From the NCBI GenBank assembly GCA_036557885.1, contig DATBGS010000048.1, positions 17,221-81,220 on the forward strand: a DNA stretch of 64,000 nucleotides. The letters are read 5' to 3'. Below the pieces are notes generated by a model that was given only the letters and a program-made list of their open reading frames with translations, made no database searches and was not told the DNA's origin. The stretch is from DATBGS01 sp036557885. Lineage in GTDB: Bacteria > Chloroflexota > Ktedonobacteria > Ktedonobacterales > DATBGS01. Every line of letters starts with the position of its first letter. Within the stretch, counting starts at the first letter, position 1. A program made the translations under genes and the position numbers. Below are positions 17,481 to 26,616 of this stretch, piece by piece.

Positions 17481-18352
17481 TTATGTTTCCAAAGCACGCT
17501 CATACACCCAATACGCTTCTGTGTCCTCGGTCTGGTACCCTATTCCTACCAGCATATCCCGCAGCATCAATTGATCAGGAATCGCCAACACGACCTGCTC
17601 TAATCCACGCTTTGCGGCCACTGCTCGCAATCCGTAGGCCAGCCTCCCAACTCCTTCGGTTGCTCCATCCAGGTATTCCACATGCAGCGTTGGTTCCCCC
17701 TCGACTTGAGGATGGCAGATGGCAAGCGCCTGAAGGTCTGCCCCTTGCTTCAGCAGCAGCAGATTGCCTTCCGCTACTCGCTCCTCCAAAAGCGTCTCGG
17801 TAAGCGCGCGCGCGCTCCATTGATAGACACAAGGCCGCCCATTGCCGGAAAAACGCTGGAAAGGCTCAGCAGCGCCAGCACATCGGGCAGATCGTCTGGT
17901 GTGGCTGGCGTTGGGAGTTCCACGTCCTCTAGCTGCTCCGCAGGCGCCTCATAGAGGACAAATGTCCCGACATGCTCAAAGTGATCGCCTTCTGTGGCCC
18001 GTTGGGCGATGCTATTATCGGAATGGGTTGCCAGCCGAACCACCGTCGCCCCCAGAGCGCGCGCCTCCTCGCGGCCTCGCTCGCTCACCGCCCGCGCAAT
18101 CCCCTGGCGGCGCATTGTCGGGTCCACACGCATCCCTTCCAGCCAGCCCTCATCCGGCGCCACCATCCGCAGGTGCATCACCGCCACCGGGCGCCCGTCC
18201 AGCGTTGCCACCAGCAAACGCCCCATCGGGTCTGTCAGCCACTCATCCCACACCTCCGGCAGATAATCACCCCATTCCCAGGTCTGGGCGCAAAAAGCCA
18301 GCACTGCTGCTTTGTCTTCTGGCTGCGCCAGCCGCGTTTCCAGGCGTGGCAT
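17481..18352 (-). pseudogene. double GNAT acetyltransferase gene with a -1 frameshift
   Basis: The first open frame (18352 down to 17774) encodes a GNAT domain with the acetyl-CoA loop MRVDPTMRRQGIARAV. It then ends in an abnormal tail after GGLVS. In the -1 frame the protein continues smoothly as YQWSARALTETLLEERVAEG and on to a second GNAT-like half ending at 17481. One lost base near 17824-17828 (GTGTC-TATC) explains both frames, so the intact gene would encode about 290 residues with tandem GNAT domains. It could be a recent pseudogene or a sequencing error; no slippery heptamer for programmed frameshifting was seen. Confidence 0.75.
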
Positions 18353-18386
18353 GAATCGTCACCTTCTTTCGCTGCAACTGCCTGCT

Positions 18387-18401
18387 TGTAGCCCCGGCCA
18401 C
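18387..18401 (+). repeat. short intergenic GC repeat, copy 2
   Basis: Identical to the reverse complement of 10988-11002. It lies just before the GNAT gene in a 146-bp gap together with further GC-rich imperfect palindromes (to about 18440). Confidence 0.6.
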
Positions 18402-18498
18402 TGTGCCCGCGCTACAAGCACAGCGCCCGCAGTGCAAGCGTTCCTGAAGATTCTGAACACTCGCGCTGCGGGCGCTGATTACTTACAAAGCGAAACCA

Positions 18499-20598
18499 TC
18501 ACTCTAATGAAATTGGCGATGCTGCGGCCTCTTGTGGCGGGATACGCGGGTACTTATCCCCCTCGCCAGGACTCAAGACCGCCTGCGCAGCCGTTTCAAT
18601 ATCCACCCCGGTTTCTTTGAGGATGACCATTAACTGCTTGTTATCAATGATCTCATGCTTCCGCAGTTCCTGAGCAATGCGATCAAGCGTGGGTCGGTAC
18701 TCCGACAGCAGCAACTTTACCTTTTGGTAAGCATCCTCCACAATCGTATGCACCTCTTCATCAATAACCTTTGCAGTTTCCTCGCTGTAGTCGCGGCCTC
18801 CCATGTCCAGCCTGTTCACGCCCCCAAATGGGCTTTCCCGCTCGCTGAACGAAATCGTGCCCACGCGCTCGCTCATGCCCCAGCGGGCCACCATCTGCCG
18901 CGCAATGGCCGTCACCTGCTGGAAATCATTTTCAGCCCCGGTGGTAATGGAACCCAGAGCCACTTCCTCGGCTCCGCGCCCGCCCAGCGCCATCATAATA
19001 CGCGCTGTCAGGTACTCTTTGGAATAGTTATAGCGATCATCCAGCGGCGTGGATTGTGTCACGCCCAGCGCCTGCCCGCGTGGAACAATCGTTACCTTGC
19101 TCACCGGGTCGGAATGTGGCGTCAGCAGGCCAACCAGCGCGTGCCCACCCTCGTGATAGGCCACGACGCGCAGGTCTTCTTCCGAAAGCACCAGCGGACG
19201 CTCGGCACCAAGCTGAATCTTATCCAGCGCCTCATCAAAGCAAGCCATCGTCACGCGGTCAAGGTTACGGCGGGCGGCCAGCAGCGCTGCCTCGTTGACC
19301 AGGTTTGCCAGGTCCGCGCCAACCATACCGGTTGTCGAACGCGCAAGCTGCGTCACGTCCACATCGGGGGCCAGCGGCACACCGCGCGTATGAATCTCCA
19401 GAATAGCCCGGCGGCCCTTCCAATCGGGACGGTCCACCGTCACCCGGCGGTCAAACCGTCCAGGTCGCAGCAGCGCCTGGTCCAGACCATCCGGGCGGTT
19501 GGTTGCCGCGATGACCACCACTGCCTGGTGCGTGTCAAAACCGTCCATCTCCACCAGCAACTGATTGAGCGTCTGTTCGCGCTCGTCGTTGGTGGTCAGG
19601 CTCGTTCCGCGCTGGCGGCCAACAGCATCAATTTCATCAATGAAGATGATGCTGGGCGCACTTTTTTTCGCCTGGTCAAATAGGTCGCGCACGCGGCTGG
19701 CACCCACGCCAACCAGCACCTCCACAAACTCCGAGCCAGACATCGAGAAGAAGGGCACGCCTGCTTCGCCAGCCACCGCCCGCGCCAGCAGCGTTTTGCC
19801 GGTTCCTGGAGGGCCAACCAGCAAGACACCCTTGGGAATCTTCCCGCCCAATCGCTGGAACTTGGCTGGCGTCTTCAAAAATTCGACGACCTCTTGCAGT
19901 TCGTATTTGGCTTCGTCCACCCCGGCCACGTCAGCAAACGTCGTGCTGGGGCGATCTTCGGTAATCAGTTTGGCGCGACTCTTCCCAAAGTTAAAGACGC
20001 TTTGCTGCCCTTGCCCGGCGCGACGCACCAGCAAGAAGATCAGCCCGATGAACAGCAGCCAGGGCACCACATTGATCAGCAGCGACACCCAGAAATTGCT
20101 ATCGCTGGTGGACTTCACCGTCAGATCAAGGCCGTTCTTCGTGACCTGGGTGTCCAGCGTGGTGTAGAGGTTCTGGCTATCCGTCGGAATGGTGGTCTGG
20201 AAGGAATCGGTTTTTGTATGCGCGTTGTCGCTTGGGCAGATTATTTGCTCGCGCAGATGCCCGGTTGCCTGATCTGCCTGGATAGTGAGGTCTTTAATAC
20301 CGTTATTCGTAAGCTGCTCGTAGAAGCTGCTGTAGGGGAGGGTGCAGGCACCAGTAGTCCCTGATCCCGTAAAGAAAAACGAAGCAATCTGCCAGAAAAT
20401 TAAACCAACAACGATCAACAAGAGCCAGCGGGACATAAACCAGCCCCGGCGCGGCGGCTGACCATTGGGGGTTGTCTGTCGGTTTGGTCCGCCTGGTCCA
20501 CCAAATGGGCCGGGCGAATCTGAACGGTTGGGGCCATCAGGATTAGACGGTCCCCTCACCTGTTTGAGACGAAATCCATCAGCAAAAATACTATTCAT
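18499..20598 (-). CDS. ftsH: ATP-dependent zinc metalloprotease FtsH
   Basis: A 699-residue membrane AAA+ protease that degrades misfolded membrane proteins and short-lived regulators as a hexamer. It has TM1 (about 57-77), a periplasmic domain, TM2 (about 171-192), Walker A GPPGTGKT (262-269), Walker B FIDEIDA, the second region of homology (ATNRPD ... RPGRFDR) and the zinc site HEGGH (482-486). The N-terminus has about 50 extra Gly/Pro/Asn-rich residues before TM1, which is longer than usual, so a later start is possible, but AGGTG is about 7 nt before this ATG. The gene is monocistronic or first in its unit. Confidence 0.96.
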   Translation of the reverse strand: MNSIFADGFRLKQVRGPSNPDGPNRSDSPGPFGGPGGPNRQTTPNGQPPRRGWFMSRWLLLIVVGLIFWQIASFFFTGSGTTGACTLPYSSFYEQLTNNGIKDLTIQADQATGHLREQIICPSDNAHTKTDSFQTTIPTDSQNLYTTLDTQVTKNGLDLTVKSTSDSNFWVSLLINVVPWLLFIGLIFLLVRRAGQGQQSVFNFGKSRAKLITEDRPSTTFADVAGVDEAKYELQEVVEFLKTPAKFQRLGGKIPKGVLLVGPPGTGKTLLARAVAGEAGVPFFSMSGSEFVEVLVGVGASRVRDLFDQAKKSAPSIIFIDEIDAVGRQRGTSLTTNDEREQTLNQLLVEMDGFDTHQAVVVIAATNRPDGLDQALLRPGRFDRRVTVDRPDWKGRRAILEIHTRGVPLAPDVDVTQLARSTTGMVGADLANLVNEAALLAARRNLDRVTMACFDEALDKIQLGAERPLVLSEEDLRVVAYHEGGHALVGLLTPHSDPVSKVTIVPRGQALGVTQSTPLDDRYNYSKEYLTARIMMALGGRGAEEVALGSITTGAENDFQQVTAIARQMVARWGMSERVGTISFSERESPFGGVNRLDMGGRDYSEETAKVIDEEVHTIVEDAYQKVKLLLSEYRPTLDRIAQELRKHEIIDNKQLMVILKETGVDIETAAQAVLSPGEGDKYPRIPPQEAAASPISLE

Positions 20599-21110
20599 AT
20601 GCGGGCACCTGCTTTCCCGACAAAGCCTTCATGTAACACTGGTTTGGCAACCAGCTTCTGGCAGCGGCGTTGGGCTTGTATCTTCCTTCTATCTTTATAG
20701 GGGGAGCATAACTTATGCCGTTGCGCTCTATCTGACGAAACATCTACCTGTGATTACAGAGGCCCTTTCCCTGTGGATTACCGCCCTGGCAAGGGAGCGG
20801 GCGAAAGAAGTCTCTGTCCACTGTTCACATTATAGCGCATGCAGCGCCCCCTTTGCATGAACGCCTCCAGCAGCCCGGACATGGGCTTGCTTGCACAGCA
20901 CGCGCTTGCTGGGTTATCTCTGGCGTCAAGCCGAATGTTTTGGTGACTTATAACAGGAAGCTGGGCAGATGGGAGGGACACTTTCCCTCCCATCTGCCCA
21001 GCTTCAGGCTTCCAAACGCTTAGATTAAACTCGTAAAACAAAACGTTTTCTGGAGGCTGCTCTCAAACGCCTGCAAGTGATAGCTTCCTGCCCGCCTGGA
21101 CCGCAGGCGC
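20599..21110. other. intergenic region (512 bp) with ftsH upstream sequence
   Basis: No coding sequence could be supported. The part next to ftsH should contain its promoter. A striking perfect hairpin (20957-21005, listed separately) occupies the mdh-proximal part. Confidence 0.5.
20957..21005. other. 22-bp perfect inverted repeat (hairpin)
   Basis: The arms 20957-20978 and 20984-21005 are perfectly complementary with a 5-nt loop. It lies about 105 bases beyond the mdh stop and could terminate mdh, but no U-tract follows on either strand. It may instead be an RNA-stabilising hairpin or a relic of a mobile palindrome. Confidence 0.7.
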
Positions 21111-22037
21111 CTAGATGCCCATCACGCCTACAAGCTCTTTCACCGCATCGGCGGATTTCTTCAGCGCCGCCTGTTCCTCGTGGGTCAGTTCAATCTGGAT
21201 CACTTCTTCCATACCCTTTGCGCCCAGCTTGGCTGGCACGCCCACATAGAGGTTGTGGATGCCATATTCACCCTGCAAGTACACCGCGCAGGGCAGAATC
21301 ATCTTTTTATCCAGCACAATCGAATCAATCATCTGCGCTACCGCCGCCGACGGCGCGTAGAAGGCGCTGCCGCTGCCCAGCAAATTGACGATCTCGGCGC
21401 CGCCGTCGCGCGTGCGCTGAACAATCTTCTCCAGTTTCTCTGCTGAAATCAGCTTGGAGACGGGCACGCCCGCCACCGTCGTAAAGCGCACCAGCGGCAC
21501 CATTGTGTCGCCATGCCCGCCCAGCACATACGCCGAGACATCGCGCACCGAGACATTGAGTTCCTGGGCAATAAACGTGCGGAAGCGTGCCGTATCCAGC
21601 ACGCCCGCCATACCAATCACGCGCTCTCTGGGGAAGCCGCTCACATGGTGGGCTAATTGCGCCATCGCGTCCAGCGGGTTTGTCACCACAATGATCACGC
21701 ACTTGGGCGAATGCTCCACCACTTCCTGCGTCACGCTGGTCACAATCTCCTGGTTCTTGCGGAGCAGGTCGTCGCGGGTCATGCCGGGCTTGCGCGGCAG
21801 GCCAGAGGTAATCACCACAATGTCAGAGTTGGCAGTTTCGGCGTAGCCATTACTGCCAGTCACCAGCGAATCATAGCCCTCAATTGGCCCGGCTTCTAAA
21901 ATATCCAGCGCCTTGCCCATCGGCATATTGGGAATGACATCCACCAGCACTACGTCTGCGTAATCGCGCTCAGCGATGCGTTGGCCCAGCGTTGAACCGA
22001 CCATCCCGGCCCCGACGACGGTGATCTTCTTGCGCAT
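21111..22037 (-). CDS. mdh: malate dehydrogenase
   Basis: A 308-residue LDH/MDH-superfamily enzyme of normal length that interconverts malate and oxaloacetate with NAD in the TCA cycle. It has the Rossmann motif GAGMVGST (9-16), the acidic VDV that prefers NAD over NADP, and the active-site loop GLPRKPGMTRDDLL whose arginine marks malate rather than lactate. VTNPLDAM and the catalytic GGHGDTMVPL are also present. This is the LDH-like MDH type common in Chloroflexota. AAGGA lies about 7 nt before the ATG. Confidence 0.96.
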   Translation of the reverse strand: MRKKITVVGAGMVGSTLGQRIAERDYADVVLVDVIPNMPMGKALDILEAGPIEGYDSLVTGSNGYAETANSDIVVITSGLPRKPGMTRDDLLRKNQEIVTSVTQEVVEHSPKCVIIVVTNPLDAMAQLAHHVSGFPRERVIGMAGVLDTARFRTFIAQELNVSVRDVSAYVLGGHGDTMVPLVRFTTVAGVPVSKLISAEKLEKIVQRTRDGGAEIVNLLGSGSAFYAPSAAVAQMIDSIVLDKKMILPCAVYLQGEYGIHNLYVGVPAKLGAKGMEEVIQIELTHEEQAALKKSADAVKELVGVMGI

Positions 22038-22118
22038 CTTCTATCCTTCTTATGTTCTTTCACAAAGGGAAATCAGCAAGCAGCAATTGAAGGGAAAACC
22101 GTCTTGGATTCTATCACA

Positions 22119-23381
22119 TCACTCTTTTTTGAGCCGGTTGACAAAACGCTGGTAAAGCTGCGAAGCCGCATCCTTGAGCAGTTCGCCAGCAGTGGGTTCC
22201 TCCTCGTCTCCGAGCGGCTCATTTGCCGCTTCAGCATCTTTCTGCCGTTCGCTGGCTGCTGTGGGGAGATTGGGCGCCTGCTTTGGTGCTGGGCGCAGTG
22301 GGCGCTCAACTGGCGAGATTGTGGGGGATGGCTCAGCCTGCGCTTGGGGAAGGCTTGGCAGTGTAATCGCTGGTGCGGCTGGCCCGATGCGCTGCTTCGG
22401 GGGTGTGGGCGGACGAATAGCAGCAGGGTTAAGCGGTCCTGTTCCTGGGGTTGTCTTGGGAGACGCGGGCGGGCGAGCAGCGGCAGGGTTGAGCGAGCCT
22501 GTTCCTGCGGGTTCCTTGGGCGCAATTGGCGCGGGTTTTTGCTCTGGCGAAGGATGGGCCGCCAGCCAGCGCCGTAGCTCCGCCTCAAACTCTCCAGCCG
22601 TCCGAAAGCGCTTCTCGCGGTCACGCTCCAACGCCTTGGAGATAATCGCATCCAGGTCAGCCAGAACACTGGATTCCAGCTTGCTTGGCGCGGTGAGCGG
22701 CGCGGTCAAAATGGCATGGCTTAATTCTCCCAGGCTCTGCCCGCGAAACGGACGCTGGCTGGTCAGCATCTCATACAGCGCCACGCCCAGCGAATAGACA
22801 TCGGAGCGGCCATCTGGCTTTTGCCCAAACAACTGCTCTGGGGGCACATAATACAGGCTGCCCACCACCGAACCCACCCGCGTGATGCCCTGGCTGCCCA
22901 CCACCCGCGCCAGCCCAAAATCCACCACCTTCACGTTGCCCCAGCGGTCCAGCATGATGTTTTCCGGCTTCACATCCCGATGCACCAGTTGCGCTTCAGC
23001 GTGCGCGTAATCCAACGCCGAAGCCACTTGCGCCGCAATATCCACCGCATTGTGAACAGGCAGCCGCCCTTTTTGTTTGAGCAGATGAGAAACCGTTGGC
23101 CCAGAAATAAATTCCATCGCAAAATAGAGCAGGTCGTCACTCTGCCCGGCATCGTAAATATGGATGATATTGGGATGGTTCAACGCGGCGGCAACGCGCG
23201 ATTCGCGCGTAAAGCGCTCCACGAACGAAGTATCATTTGCCAGGTCTTCCAGCAGCACTTTCACCGCCACGACCCGATCAAGCGTCACCTGCCGCCCACG
23301 ATACACGATCCCCATCGCGCCACGTCCGATCTCTTCCTGAAGATCGAATATGCCCAGGCGCTTCCCAACAAGCGATGGCAC
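22119..23381 (-). CDS. Ser/Thr protein kinase with Pro-rich tail
   Basis: A 420-residue Hanks-type kinase: GRGAMG loop (19-24), Lys41, HRD 134-136, DFG 154-156 and the P+1 region. Kinase domain to about residue 275; the rest is a Pro/Ala/Glu-rich tail with a degenerate repeat (GTGSLNPAAARPP and GTGPLNPAAIRPP), which may carry phosphoacceptor sites. No transmembrane segment or extracellular sensor is present. It is followed by mdh about 80 bases downstream on the same strand, but a functional link is not evident. Confidence 0.9.
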   Translation of the reverse strand: MPSLVGKRLGIFDLQEEIGRGAMGIVYRGRQVTLDRVVAVKVLLEDLANDTSFVERFTRESRVAAALNHPNIIHIYDAGQSDDLLYFAMEFISGPTVSHLLKQKGRLPVHNAVDIAAQVASALDYAHAEAQLVHRDVKPENIMLDRWGNVKVVDFGLARVVGSQGITRVGSVVGSLYYVPPEQLFGQKPDGRSDVYSLGVALYEMLTSQRPFRGQSLGELSHAILTAPLTAPSKLESSVLADLDAIISKALERDREKRFRTAGEFEAELRRWLAAHPSPEQKPAPIAPKEPAGTGSLNPAAARPPASPKTTPGTGPLNPAAIRPPTPPKQRIGPAAPAITLPSLPQAQAEPSPTISPVERPLRPAPKQAPNLPTAASERQKDAEAANEPLGDEEEPTAGELLKDAASQLYQRFVNRLKKE

Positions 23382-23696
23382 GTCCGTTCCCCCTCTGCAT
23401 CGGCAGCGCCAGTGCCCAGGTGCTCTGGGCTGCTTGTCTGCCTTTTCTACTGTGTGTAACGAAATGGTGGAGTTTCAGTCACATAGCGCCCAGCCAGCCC
23501 CCACAGAAATACTCTGCTTGCGTCACGCCTACCTCAGCCATTATACTACGTAGAAAGGCTGCCGGTGCCCACCAGTATGAAACAGATCAGAGAACTTCTG
23601 ACGTCTCTATTAGTAGAGAATCTAACAGTGTCCACCACCACAAAACAAATGAGAAGACCTCTGGCGTCGGGCAGGGAAAAAGTGAGGCAACGTATC
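23382..23696. other. divergent intergenic region (315 bp)
   Basis: It lies between the kinase (-) and L,D-transpeptidase (+) genes. It should contain both promoters, but no box pair could be assigned with confidence. The open frame that extends into it upstream of 23697 lacks a ribosome site and homology. Confidence 0.45.
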
Positions 23697-24401
23697 GTGA
23701 GCAACGACCATCATTTTTTTAAGGGACGGTCCCCACAACAGCGCAAGCGCGCCCTCATTGTAGCATGCTGGGCAATGGCCGCGCTTGCCCTGCTGCTCTC
23801 CGGCTGCACCTCTGGCGGCGCAGGTCAGGCGCTTTCAGGGGGTAACCCCACGCCAACGGTGCTTCTCCCCACGCCCACCTGGACAGCGACCCCTTCGCCA
23901 ACTGCAACCCCCTCGCCCACCGCGACGCCCACCGCGCCAGGGTGGACCCCCAAGGAAATAACCATTTTACAGCAGCTTGGCAACCCGGAAAAAGCTATCC
24001 TGGTTTCGCTCGGCCAGCAGGTGATGCACATTTATCAAAATGGCGTGCTCATCAAGTGGACCTATGTGACCACGGGGCGCCCGGAACTCCCTTCGCCCAA
24101 AGGCGTCTGGCATGTCTTCGCGCGGAAGCATCCCACCACATTTTATTCTCCCTGGCCCAAAAGTAGCCCATATTGGTATCCGCCAACCCACATTAACTAT
24201 GCCCTGGAATATCACGTGGGCGGCTTTTATCTGCACGATGCCACCTGGCGGCACTTCTATGGCCCTGGCACCAACGTCTGGCATAAGAACCCCGATGGAA
24301 CCACAGAGACTGGGACTCATGGTTGTGTCAACATGCCGCTGGATTTCATGACCTGGCTGTACGGTTGGACACCTATTGGCACGCCAGTGGTTATCTATTA
24401 G
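23697..24401 (+). CDS. L,D-transpeptidase (YkuD) lipoprotein
   Basis: A 234-residue secreted protein. GTG 23697 was chosen because GAGG lies 9 nt upstream and it places a lipoprotein signal at the N-terminus (KRALIVACWAMAALALLLSGC, acylated Cys at the end). A Thr/Pro-rich linker (TPTPSPTATP-type) follows, then a YkuD domain ending with the catalytic motif THGCVNMP and GTPVVIY. Such enzymes make 3-3 crosslinks in peptidoglycan or attach proteins to it. The protein should be anchored to the outside of the membrane. It precedes the WD40 lipoprotein gene by 29 bases, so they may be co-transcribed. Confidence 0.9.
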   Translation: MSNDHHFFKGRSPQQRKRALIVACWAMAALALLLSGCTSGGAGQALSGGNPTPTVLLPTPTWTATPSPTATPSPTATPTAPGWTPKEITILQQLGNPEKAILVSLGQQVMHIYQNGVLIKWTYVTTGRPELPSPKGVWHVFARKHPTTFYSPWPKSSPYWYPPTHINYALEYHVGGFYLHDATWRHFYGPGTNVWHKNPDGTTETGTHGCVNMPLDFMTWLYGWTPIGTPVVIY

Positions 24402-24430
24402 CCCCCAATCACCAGGAAAGAGCCAATAGT

Positions 24431-25588
24431 ATGGAGACACCCATTGAGCGTTTTCCCCGCATCTCCCGCCGCGCCCTGCTCAGAGGTCTGGCCGCAGGAG
24501 GACTGGCTGCGGCAACTTTCAGCGGCTGCGACCTCTTCACCAAAACACGTCCCCGCCTCAAGGCTACCCTGCTCTACACCTACAGCGAACACACCAACGG
24601 GACGCGCTCGTTGGCCTGGTCACCCGACGGAACCCGCATTGCCTCCACCGCGTTCGATCAGCCGCCGGGGTCAAACGGCGTCCGGCCTCCCTCTCCCTGG
24701 GATACGACCATCCAGGTCTGGAGTGCCGCCACCGGGCGTCAGCTTCTGGTCTATCGTGGTCACCCCCAGCTCCCTCACTCGATTTCCTGGTCCCCAGATA
24801 GTACGCACCTGGTTTCCACCGGCCTCGAAAACAGCATCCAGGTCTAGGATGCCGCCGATGGTCACCAACGCTGGACCTATCAGGATCAGTTGTGGAAAGA
24901 CTCCGCTTCGATGGGTGCCGCTGTCTGGTCCCCGGATGGAACTCGTATTGCCGTGACTGGGGTTCCAGCGCCGCAGCCGGTGGAGATTACCGGGACCACC
25001 CAGATTTGGGAGGCGCTTGAGGGCGACCATCTCCTGACCCATCAGGGAGATCAGTTCGCGCAGGTGCTGGCCTGGTCTCCAGATAGCACTCGCGTTGCTA
25101 CCGGCGGGTATGATCAGACTATTCAGGTGTGGCAGACCACCGATGGGCAGCAGATCTGGGGGTATACAGGTGAGGCGGCCTATGTTAAAGCGATTGTCTG
25201 GTCCCCAAATGGAAAGCAGATTGCCTCCTGCGGAACCAAGCCCATTGTTATCCTTGCCTCGAATGGCGGGGTGCGCATCTGGGATGCGACCAGTGGCAAG
25301 CGCGTGCTGACCTACGCCGGTCATAGCCAGTCGGTAGATTTGAGTGTCCTGGCCTGGTCCCCTGATGGGAAGTATCTTGCCTCCGGGGGAACGGACCAGA
25401 TCGTGCAGATTTGGGACGCGACCACAGGAGACACGCTGCTCACCTATCAGGGCCACGCCAAGGAGCCTGCCATGCCCAGTCTCGCTTTTCCCTATGCCAT
25501 TACTGCGCTGGCCTGGTCCCCAGACAGCACACGCCTTGCCTCCGGCGCGGCTCAGGGTCCGATTCATGTGTGGAAAATTTCATCATAA
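24431..25588 (+). pseudogene. Tat-exported WD40-repeat lipoprotein with in-frame TAG
   Basis: A 386-codon reading frame interrupted once, at codon 139 (TAG 24845-24847). The N-terminus has a twin-arginine signal (ISRRALLRG) and lipobox (FSGC). Blade motifs recur on both sides of the stop: LAWSPDGTRIAS, ISWSPDSTHLVS, IQVW, VWSPDGTRIAVTG, LAWSPDSTRVATGG, VWSPNGKQIASCG, LAWSPDGKYLASGG. At the stop the frame reads IQV-stop-DAADG, where every other blade reads IQVWDA, so a Trp codon (TGG) has become TAG by one base change. The gene is probably inactivated or truncated, unless the base is a sequencing error. Function unknown. Confidence 0.85.
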
Positions 25589-25694
25589 CCTGTTCTGGAC
25601 CAATCTGAGCAATGCCAACATAAGCGGGGCGGACCTTCAGCGCACCGTTCTTTGGGCCACTAACATGGCGCCGCCCCCTTTGGTTGTCCCATAG
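25589..25694 (+). pseudogene. pentapeptide-repeat remnant
   Basis: In the +1 frame relative to the WD40 gene, directly after its stop, the DNA encodes NLFWTNLSNANISGADLQRT, which contains A(N/D)LxxA-type pentapeptide repeats, followed by VLWATNM and a stop. No ribosome site or start of its own is visible. It may be the tail of a decayed pentapeptide protein or of a fused WD40-pentapeptide gene that was frameshifted. Confidence 0.5.
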
Positions 25695-25747
25695 CACAGG
25701 TAGTTTGTCGGTTGCCAGCCCAGGATGCCAGATACAGGCTATCTGAG

Positions 25748-26407
25748 CTAATTTCCAACCGCAAAGACGCTTTGCCAGAAGCCGCCAGCCCAACTCACCT
25801 CCAGGGCATAACAGCCCGCTGAGGTGAACAAAGGGAAAGTACCCCATTCCTTCCAACCAGCGCCTGGTGAGCCATGCGGGATGTTTGGCACCCCTGGAAT
25901 ATTGCCGACACTTTCGTTATCCGTTTGCGGGTCCAGAACGAGCACTTGCGTGGCTGCGCCCGGCGGCGTTTCACCATCGGTCCACCAGGCTAGGGTATCT
26001 GTTTGTTGATTCCGCAGGCGCAGTGTGACGGACTGGTCATAATCCGGCCCAACTTCGACCACAATTTTGTCAATGGGCCACTTATCAGTGCCTATAGATG
26101 CCAGGTGAATGGTGTCCAAGGTTCCCCAAAGCCAGAAAGGGCCACCGCCAACCAGTTGCACATCAGTATTCAGGCCCAGCCGGTCAAGGTGCTTCTTCTC
26201 TGGCGGAGCCTGAAGCGGGCAATCCAGCGGAGGAGGAGCGAGCGGCGTTGTGAGGGGAGCAGGACCACCCTGCGCGGAAGTGGTGGCGCTTGGGGCGGGC
26301 GCTCTGGTGGTCGGGGTGCTGGTGACGGCGGTGCTTGCTGAGGAGCAACTCGTCAAAAGCAGGAATATCATGATGTAGACCCAGGCTCTCAGGGGAATCC
26401 GTATCAT
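25748..26407 (-). CDS. hypothetical lipoprotein
   Basis: A 219-residue protein with a lipoprotein signal (VYIMIFLLLTSC, acylated Cys near residue 21) and a Thr/Ser/Pro/Ala linker to about residue 60. The mature part ends in a Trp/Gly-rich beta-type domain (GAGWKEWGTFPLFTSAGCYALEVSW) that is reminiscent of small carbohydrate-binding or Ig-like domains. No catalytic motif was recognised. It diverges from the S9 peptidase gene, with a 209-bp gap between starts. Confidence 0.75.
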   Translation of the reverse strand: MIRIPLRAWVYIMIFLLLTSCSSASTAVTSTPTTRAPAPSATTSAQGGPAPLTTPLAPPPLDCPLQAPPEKKHLDRLGLNTDVQLVGGGPFWLWGTLDTIHLASIGTDKWPIDKIVVEVGPDYDQSVTLRLRNQQTDTLAWWTDGETPPGAATQVLVLDPQTDNESVGNIPGVPNIPHGSPGAGWKEWGTFPLFTSAGCYALEVSWAGGFWQSVFAVGN

Positions 26408-26616
26408 ACAGCGCTCCTTTCGTCACACAGCCAATATGCCAGGAGAGGGATATGTCTTCTTTCTTGTAGAGACTGCCGAAAAGAGCCAACCATCACGGCC
26501 AGCCCTTTCTCTTGACCTTCCCTGATTGAGCATATCTTGCCGCGCATGCTATCATACGCAGCAGAACGGCTGGCGCCCGCCAGCTTTTGCCCATAGCTTG
26601 CCGCTGGAGGAAAAAG

